Assembly: GCF_001625305.1 (NCBI RefSeq)
Contig: NW_017802379.1
Coordinates: 11,481,490 to 11,545,489 of the forward strand
Origin: Branchiostoma belcheri
Lineage: Eukaryota > Chordata > Leptocardii > Amphioxiformes > Branchiostomatidae
Length of the DNA: 64,000 nucleotides
Direction of reading: 5' to 3'
Within the stretch, counting starts at the first letter, position 1; the number at the start of each line of letters is the position of its first letter. Below, piece after piece: positions 41,136 through 51,710 of this stretch. The position numbers and the translations under genes were made by a program. Under the pieces are notes generated by a model. The model ran no database searches. It was not told where the DNA came from and saw only the letters and a list, made by a program, of their open reading frames with translations.

Positions 41136-44100
41136 CTGTAAAATAAAAAAGAGTAATCTCTATTGTTTATCATGACCCTTATAAGTTACATAAATATATA
41201 TGTATACCATATTATATACCATAAACTTGAGATGAGCAACATGATAGCCACTATAAGGTAGCTATTATGTCAATGAATAATATAACTGATATTGGCAATG
41301 TGCATATCTACATACACTTGGTTCTTATTGAAAATATTCTACGTAACTAGAATGATCGACATTTGCTTTCGAGCAAATGCAGCATGGCTTGATCACATTT
41401 TACGACAGGGCAGGGAACGAAGGAGGAATAAAGAGAAAACAATGCTTTACATTCATATGACTATAGTTGCAAACTATTGACTTTCAAGATAAAAAAACGC
41501 ATTCCGATGCTTGAGCAGGAAAGTTTGACATACCTACCCCAAAACACATGGGGAAGGCATGTAGTACAAACGTTCAATAAAGTACAGGCTGGTGCAGCTG
41601 TCAATGCAGTTAACCTAATTAAACCCCAACAGCCAATCAGAAAGAAGAATAGAGGATCTAGGAAAGCTTCATGCCTATTGGCTCTTGCTGTACCCGTCAT
41701 TCTAATGGCTTACTAAAAGTATCTTCCCAATTTCCTTCGGTGGATATGACTTTGTGTTAATTCGACACTTATGGGAACCACCCATAAATTATGGTGCCAT
41801 ATACACACCAGGACTGGTCATTAACGCTATATTAACTATCTGAAGAGTGAGCTCACCAATAAATGGCAGGGTGGTTGACACTGGCAGGAAGCCAGTAACG
41901 ACGACTAGCGACACCACCATGGACAGCAGCACGGTGACGCCGAATCCAATCCTGTCGCCTTTATCAATGGGCATGATGAAGGTGATGATCATGAGGATGA
42001 TCAGGATGAGACAGGGAGAGATGGTTGTGGAGTAGTGATAGGTGGGATCACGTTTGAGCCTCATGGTCAGACAGGCCGTGTTGTTGACAGCTGAAAGGAT
42101 TGTTGTCCCACTCCACTCTCCTGTGACAATTGGGGCCTCGTTGTTTTGACAGGTCAGGAAGCTGCTGTCCTTGTGCGTAGTTGAATTGGAACAGTCTCGA
42201 AAAGAAAATGTCGAAAGATTTGTCATATATGCATTAATTGGCGAATTCATGGTTGTAAAAATTCTTCAAATGAGCCTTTATTAATTTTATGTGTGTATTA
42301 TGTTTGTCATCTTAATGTTGTTTTAAGGTAAAAGTTGGGATAAATGGGCTTTGGTGATTGTGATTGTAAGAGAGTTCAATGCCAATGGATAATAAAAACC
42401 CCATATTCTTTTCTATATTTTTCACAAGCAATTACTTTTTGGTAATGTTTGAAAGACCTTACGATAAAACTTGAAACATGTAGTTCTAATAAAATGACTC
42501 GCCTTTCTTTATGTCTCTAACCCAGTGCTTGCTTCCGATTCTTACACGTGTGTGATCGTGCATGCGTGTGTGTTTGTGTGTGAGTGTGTGATTTAGATTT
42601 TATTTGGATAAAAATGAAACTACGAATATTCTATTTATTTCTTTGTACCGGAACCCTGATGATATTGTATTTATGTTTTAGAAACAAGCTGTATTCCCTA
42701 CCTATAGTATACTCCTCTCCCGCTCTCCAGCACACTGCACATGTCATATTGTCCTGAGGGAAGAGGAAAGGGTCCAGGGTACAGGTTGTTGTAGTCAGTG
42801 CTTCTACAGGCCAGCTGATTTTCCCAGTGTTTTCCATTTTCACCTCTGTCGTGGGGAATCCGCCGCTGTATCCTGTGTCCGCACTGAGAGAAAATATATT
42901 ATATTTAAGATGGATTGACGATACGTTGTTAAAACTAAGCATAATCTGACAATAATACTTATGCATATATTAGGGTAGACACTCATCTGTTTAAATGTAG
43001 AAATTCAAATTTGAGTCTGTAAATTTAAGAATTAAAACAAAAACTTTTAAACTTTGATTTATGTTACTGTAGGTCAATTGAATTATTTCACATAACATAA
43101 GAAACACGCTTTAACGAGAACAAATATCACAATTGGAATATACCAAAAGAATTGCCAACTGTACCAGTCTCTACTATGATATTGCGGTAACATGGAAAAT
43201 GCAACATATTAACGATGCTTCGTCTTGAGGGAAACAGAGAGAGAGAGAGAGAGAGAGAGATTGGGAATAATCATAAAAAAATTTATAAGAATATTTACTT
43301 TCTTTCCAGTGTCAATGTCGGCTTCCAGATTTGGTCATCAAGGATGAAGATCCGATCGACCTTTCCATATTCATTGGGCTCCCATTCCAGTCGATCGTCT
43401 TTCCATGTCTGTAACATTGTAACACACAAGTACAATAATTTAAGATGATGTTTGAAATAATTTTACAATGATGTTTGAAAACTCATGTCAAGAGCTAAAA
43501 AAGGACCATTTGAGATAAGTAAAAGCAAATAAAAATATATAAGACACAAGGAATAAAAATTACAATAACTAAATCGACTGGGTTCGCCTCTGTTTTGATG
43601 ACACAGAATAACAAAGATCCCACTTTTTCTGTAATGTGTGGGTTTTCGGGTGTTAACATAAGAGTATTTTTTATTTGTATATTGATTTGAACTTTAAAAA
43701 AGAATTTGGCAAAAGAGTTCATTTCTATCATTGCCATAGAGAGTACAATTAAAGATAAAACGTGTATCGTCTTTTACTAAAACAATGAACAGCAATGTGT
43801 CTATTTGTGTTTTACAGGCTTTTGGCCATTAGACCAGCCCCGAGGAATTGATTTCTAAACAATGGCACCTTATTTGTATTTGTAGAAAAATCGGTGAACA
43901 GTTATATACATCTAAAAGTATTCTTACAATCTGCCCCCCCCCCCCCGGTAACTGTTAAACTGTTGCACAAATGTAAAAACAAGGGTGAATGTGTATGTGT
44001 ACTATATAAAAGTTTTCTTTGTTGTCTTTATAACTTTTGAGGCTGGAAAGCCAATGATAATAATGCGTAGCAATATTTTAATGTGGGTGATAGCCTCTCT

Positions 44101-47100
44101 CTCTCTCTCTGTCTATCTCTCTATAGCAAATAGTATGTGACTCCGTATATAGTAAGTGAAGAATAAACTTACGTATTCCGCTTTAAATGCTGTTACTATC
44201 TGTTCTCCCTTTTCATCCTAAAAAAGTTACAAATATAAAATAGACGTTACTATTTATAATGTCAGCGATGAAAATCTTATATATTGGCAAAGACAAAAGC
44301 TAGCAATGAATATTATAATTACTTACTAATCTAAACATGATAGTAAATGTAAATAACTAACAATAGTTGAATTTACTATTTAAACACAAGTTTTGCTTCT
44401 TAACGTCACGTCACAACTATGAGACGAAACCAATAGGAAATTTCACCACTTACCAAGTTGATGACGTTGACAACATATGCCTTTATTTGTAGACTAGTTG
44501 TTGGAGACGCCGCCTTGTTATAGACATTTGCGCTCAGAAGGTCCTGTTGGAGTTTGAACTTTTGGTCGACTTGAAAGAATAATCAACATGTTGGAGTTAG
44601 AGTTCATTTCCTGGTAAATTACGAAAACCTTTTGTTTCTCACAAATACATTATGATTCTACGGATTCTAGATGTTCGTAGTTGCATTGGGGATGTATATT
44701 GTCAAATAATGCATAGATAATTACATTGTTGCAATGTTGTCACAAGTGTACCTCTACTTGATTTGATTGGTAAGTATTTTATTTAGCATTGAAAAAAAAA
44801 ACAGGTTGGCGAAACTGAATGGGTTATATTATAAGTAAATATAATATATATAATATATAGTATATATATATAATATAAAACAAAAAATGAGTAATGGGGA
44901 AAATGCAAACAGATATTAAAGGGTAGTATTAAAGAAAGTTTTTCTGTAAATAATTTCATCAGGTTGGTAAACGACTGAATAGCAAAGTTCTTTCTATCAC
45001 AACTATTTATTTTTCAAGCCGACGTTTCGATGACCGTCTGTCATCTTCATCAGGGCAATTCTGACTGGTTTACTGTGCACTGACACTATATGTTACTTGG
45101 TGCGTAGTGCACTAAAGGTGTTACATGTATCCGTTGGATTAAGGAGTATGTATGGATTAGAAAATCCAATCAAGTCATGAACTGTGATGAGGGAAGGTAT
45201 AAACTTAGTCATGTTTGGGATCACATTCTTAATAACTGACATTGGTCTTCTTATTGTTTGTAACTATTATGATTCAGATACAGATGTAACAAGACGTTTG
45301 ATAATTTCTATTTGGGACTGTGATTGCTCAGTATTGTCAGTTAACAAATATTATATTATATATAGAAACACTTAACATTTGGAACCGCATATTTCCCTAT
45401 GATGTAACAATGCCTAGTATGTATGTCACAATTACACTACGTTCCGGAATGTAATGTAAACAGAAAAAAAAACTAGGCTTAAGTTCACTATGAATTATGT
45501 AACACCTTAGTGCACTATGCACCAAGTAACACCTAGTGTCAGTGCACAGTAAACCAGTCAGTATTGCCCTGATGAAGATGACAGAAGGTCATCGAAACGT
45601 CGGCTTGAAAAAAAATGGTTGTGATAGAAAGAACTTTGCTATTAAGAATGTTTTTTATTTGACTACCTTCACAGTCTGGTTTTGCCGTATCCCAGTTGGC
45701 TTCTCCTGTATCGTTATTGTATACACATTGAGCCTTGTTTGGTCTTTCCGGGACGTATTTCTTGAACTTGAATCCACTATCACAGGTGTACGTGATCCGA
45801 TCTCCTTGCCAGTAGTACTTCAGGATGGGACTCCTCTTTCCAAACCGGGGTTTTCCGGGATCCTGGCACCCTACCCCTAAACGAAAGAGAGAAAAGCTGT
45901 TATGTAACCTGTGTTCAGTATCTTTAACCCTCAAACACCCGAACGGGGTCCATTTGGACCCCAGGCGTATATTTTTATGTGATATTTGACATTTTTGGAT
46001 TCGAAAAAAAATCCTCTTGTGACTTTGTCAATAAACCTCTTCTACAAGTTTTCCTATTTTTTTTTTAGATCGGCACAAACTTGTAAAAATAACAACGGAA
46101 GTCTTATGTAAGACCGTCTGGGGTCCAAACGGACCCTAGACATATTTGCACTTTCCCACACACGAAATTGTTCGGATGTCCTTAATATGTCTTCAAGGAA
46201 GCATTATTGCTTTAATATTATGCAATTTGCCAAGTAACCTCAACCTCAGGAATTAGGCCATCAGGTTTTCAGAGGTTTGACAATTTGACAATCATATGAG
46301 GTCAAAGGTCAACCCCATGTTCATGCCTGCAGGCCTCATCCTATTTTTGCATAAATTATGATAATGAGCTGGAATTAATCATGGAATTAATCATGCCAAA
46401 ATATACCTCTTGCTATGTTTAACCAAAATATGTGCAAAGATCACTGAAAGAATGTGCAAAAAGGAATATAAATTCGAAAGAAACCAAATGGGGTCCATTT
46501 GGACTCCGTTCGGTCATTTCAGTCGCAGAAAAAAGTTCGGGTGTTTGAGGGTTAAGTTAGCTATGGTGTCCTTCTTTAAGTTATGTTAACTACGCAAGTA
46601 TATACACTGTGTGCGTAGTCAATTTGGCTTAGAGGTATAGAACCTTTGCCTTTACATGGATGCCAACGAAATGGCCTCAGTCCCTAGGATGGCGCATTGA
46701 GCACTATGCATGATCCACTGCTTAATGTAAATATCGTAAAAACGAGCAACGGAAATGTCAGCGGAACAGTAAATCTGCCTTCTCTGAAACTGCCGATAAA
46801 ATTATATCTTAACTGTTCATTGAGATAAACCTTTTTGATATTACTATTAATTTTTTTGATATTAACTTTTTTGACATTACTATTGATTTTTATTTATAAT
46901 CTGCCTTCTCTGAAACTGCCGATAAAATAATATCTCAACTGTTCATTGAGATAAACTTTTTGATATTACTATTAATTTTTATTGACTGTTGAATGAAGCA
47001 AGGCCGCATTTTTATATAATACAATAGACATGATTAATAACATAGATGTTTCTTATATACTTGGACATCTTGCCAGTTTATAAAGTACTAATCATCATTA

Positions 47101-50100
47101 ATTTAAATGATGGCAAACCAACGTTCTCTTAACCGGGACGTGAGGAGATACGTATCTGTATCGGTATAGCCGGTATAACCGCCCTTCGGCGTAACACGCC
47201 AGCTTCGCAGGCACGCGGCGCGGCGGCAGCTAGCTATATCACACCGAACGACTTGTTACACTTAATCTTTGCACATTTGATTGCAGGAGTTGTTTAAAGC
47301 TTTATTTCTAGTGATGATGCCCCAACTGTGCTTGGTGGCAACGAGTTCCAGTCTACGATAGTTCTGGGGAAATATGAGTTTTTGAATACCTCAATTCTTG
47401 GTTGATAACTCTGATATTTGAAGGCATAATATAACTGTTACTTGTTCTTTTCTGGGCTGGTATCAGATACTTAGTGGTTGGTACGTCCACCAGTTTATTA
47501 GTCATTTTGTACATAATGCACAGTCTGGACATTCTACGTCTGTCTTTCAGCGACACCCACTGTAGGTTTCTTTTCATTTCCGTTACACTAGCACCCCTTT
47601 GATAGTTGTTCGTGCAGAATATCTTGCAGCTTGGTTCTGAATGCTTTCCAGTCTGTATCTGTATACTTGGGGCGGTATACGAACTTCCAACTAACTTTGA
47701 CCCAATGCTGACGTCACACGTGGAAAAATGACATATCTACAACACTTTGGTTAGAAAGCTTATAAAGACCAGCTGATTCGGTTAAAAACAGTTTGATCTT
47801 TACTATATGAAATTATTTATAACTAGAGAAGTAACATTTGCAAAGCAAATGCATAATGTTTACCTACGGACATGGTCTGCCCTGTTAATTTTTACTCAAA
47901 CGCATTCACATACATGTACTACGAGTAGAGCAGACCATGAAATTGCAACATTATGTAACCCAACACCAGTCACCATGGTGGCAGACGTCAACAAATCATG
48001 CCATCGGCCAGTACAGAGGTTAGTGTTTGGAACAGAAGAGGAGGAGGAAGAAACTGAGTAAAACAATATGTTTTCCTTCGGTAAACACAATTACTTACCG
48101 TCACAAGGAATGAGGTCGCAGTATTGAAATCCAGATGAAGTGAAGCACCATGGACCTCTCCAGTCACCGTCTGGGTTACGACATTTGTTATCCACGAGGT
48201 TTGCCCAGGGGTATGGCTCTATGAAGGTTGGGTCATCTTCCCACCGTTCACAGGTTACCCCTGCTACAGGACCCTTTGTCTCGTCTCCTCTGTAGTTTAC
48301 ACCATTTCCATCATAACACTCAGCTGAAAATGAGTTGAAAATAATTTAACAGACTGTTAGAACATGTAGGATGTTGGGATTTTCTTATAATCAACTCGTA
48401 CTTCTCTCACATTGTCTATTATAAATCACACACCAGGGCTCTGAATTCATTTTTGGGAATAGGTGCACCGGTGCACCTAACCTAAAAAATTAGGTGCACA
48501 CATTTTTGGGGGTGCACTATATCAAAGAAAACATAATTAGAGATCTTACTGTTTCTCTTCTTAGCTTTAATCCAAAATGGTAAGTAACTTCAAAATCTTA
48601 AGCAAGTACTACAAGAAAGATTTTATTACTTTTTTGCCAAGAATATCCTGTATACTATTATACATTTCCAAATGTAACCGTCAACTAGTGAAAAAAATGG
48701 TTGTGATAAAAATGACTTTGCTATTCAGTTATTGTACATTTGATATATAAAAAATTGCCTACAAAAATATTTAGGCGCACCTACGAAAAAAATATGTGTG
48801 CACAGCTCCAACTTTGAGTGCACTACGGTGCACATGTACCCAGCCCTACACACCTTCCTTAGACTTTCTGACCGGAATTTTTTCTTGCTACTATGTTATG
48901 GAGCCAAATTAGTTGGTGCTTTTAAGACAAGAACACAGAATTGAATTATTTTAAACAATCTAAATTGGTGCATTTGACTATATATGCATCGAGAGGTAGT
49001 AATCTGATTAAAATAACTGAACTTTCGAAACGTAAGCAAGTATAGAAATGTACTTCTTGTGTATAAGAAAATATCACTATTCGACTTTTTTGTTACCATT
49101 TTGGTATTGTCCTAATCATTTTTAAACTGATTATACTACTTTAACCCTATCTAGACCGGGCTTTTTGAGCAAGATTTGACCGGGGGGGGGGGGCTCTTTT
49201 GACCCCCCCTCAGAACTCGCTAACGGTATGTCGTATGACTACCAAATTTTCAGAGAATGGTGTACTAGTGAAAATTTATCATATCTACAATTTTTTTGTC
49301 ATTATGACGTAATATGACGTCATTATGACGTCATTAATGTGATTTTATTGGCTAAAACCGTCTAGATAGGCTATTCCCTGAAAACTAAATGGTATACAAC
49401 ATAACTTTACCAAAAGTGTTTATGACAGAATATTATGGTGTACTAAGTCTTATGTTGCCCATAGCAACACCGTTGACGTCATAAAATAACGTCATACATA
49501 TTTAAGATATCCGCCATCTTGGATCATCAATGTTGAATTTTCAAAAATAGTTTTTTTTCGTGATGAAGCCTAAAATACATTGTAAACATACTAAAGACCT
49601 TTATTTAAACCTTTTTTGGAAAAAGAAATGTAAGCATTGATGAAATTGTAAGGAAAATAACCTGTATATACCTGTTCTAATGATATGGTCCGCCATCTTG
49701 GATTTTGGCCAATGACGTCATCAAATTAGCATATTTAATGATAAAACTTACATAAATTCATATGGGATGTTATTAATATTAGAAACCATGAGTAACTTGA
49801 CATAAAACCCATAAAATTCTAATGTTGAAACAAAAATTACTAAATTTAGCAAAAAATGCCTGTCAGAAACCCGTTGCCATGGCAACGCAAAAAATCATTT
49901 TCTTATTTCAATGACAGAAAATTGTTGCCAACAATATTTTAGGAAAAGTCACCAAGTTTGGTCGTTCTAGCCTCAGCCGTTCAGACGCTATGTGACATCA
50001 AAGTTGGCGCGGGCACTTTTAGCCCCCCCCCCGGTCTAGATAGGGTTAAATAAATCGACTTACCACCGCTCGCAGTCGTAGAAGGATTGACGTTGTTACA

Positions 50101-51525
50101 GTTGGTGTAGGGGAAAATCACACAATTTGGAAAAGCTGACCAGGAGTCTTCCTCATCACACGAGTACTTCACTTCTTCACACCAAGAGCGGCACGGTAGT
50201 TGTTGTCGATTTGGACTAGAAAATACCAGTAAAAGGGTAATGTTGAGCGTTTCTAGTTAACACCACAGGTAGGTAGATGACGGCAAGGCAGCCGGTTAAT
50301 AGGTGTTTGGAGTGTATTGAATTGGGTATGCTAGGCCACATTTCCAAACCGGCGCCCAGGCAGGCTCTTTGCATGAAGAATGCATACAAACAATTAAAAA
50401 TACTTATGGACAGGTAGTTTTTTTTTCACATTCTTTGCCAATTGTTTCTTTTATATTATATTTTTGGTTCAGGGAAGTTGCCAAGCCGGGCCCCGAAGAT
50501 TAGGACCTTAGCAATACTAGAGAATCTGAAAAAGGTAAGTGTAGTAACAACATGCCAATGGTCATGGATTTAGTACAGAGCTAAAGAAGATTGTACCTCT
50601 CGTTGCAACGCGGCAGAATAGTGGCGCAGACGAGGTCTTTAACTTTGGGGTGGCAGCCTGATTCTGCAAGGGCGCTGAGATCATTGAACGCTGCTGAGCT
50701 TTCAACTTGGTCGACCGTGGTGTCGTTGAAGTTGAGTGGGTTGGGAAGGGTCATCATGTTATACTCAAGGCCCCTACACAACGTCAATTGTATATCTTGA
50801 CAACCTGGAAAATAAATTTAACGTTGCTAATTTGACTTACCAAATATAAAGCATTGGAAAAAAACTGGCAATGAAAAAAAAAAAACATAACATTGTCATG
50901 GCGACTGTTATAGCTGTTAGGGTTATTGTTTGCATGGCAATGCCATGAATTTATATTCTTTAGGAAGCCTTGTACCCTACCCTACCCCGAGTGTATAGTG
51001 AACGAGCCCCAGGGTCACAGAAAGTGCATGTAGGACATCCGGCAGAAAGGTTCTCCCAAGGGTTTCCAGGAATGTGAGCATGTCAACAAACAGAGCTGGG
51101 AGACATTCCTGTGGACATTCCATGCCTGTGTAAAAAATCCTGTACTACATGTATTCCTATTAGGCTCCTCCCTGAGACGTCGCCAAAAATATTCTCATGA
51201 CTATTACTTTGATGCTTAAATGGTTAAGCATTAAGAGTACGAAACTTTACTCACCACAATTGCTTTGAGCCTCATCACTCCCGTCTCTACAGTCGTTGTT
51301 TCCGTCACACCGTTTCCAGGCGTCTATACAGGTCACACCGTCAGCACACCGGTACTTGCCGACCTCACACTCAGAAAACACTGAATTTGAAGAAAAAAAA
51401 TCAACAATAATTAACGTCCTGATTTAATCCATTATAATATAATACGCATTTTACCTCCACGAGAAATTGATGTATGGTTTTCGGTACACCCACGTGTGCG
51501 TGTCAGTGAGTGTGTGTGTGTATTA

Positions 51526-51568
<43 letters not shown>

Positions 51569-51675
51569 GTGTGTGTTGTGTTGTTTTTGCCTGTCTCTCT
51601 CTGTGTATGTGTGTGCGTGTGTGTGTTTGTGTTTTTTCTGTGTGTGTGTGTGTGTGTGTTCTCTGTGTGTGTGTG

Positions 51676-51710
<35 letters not shown>

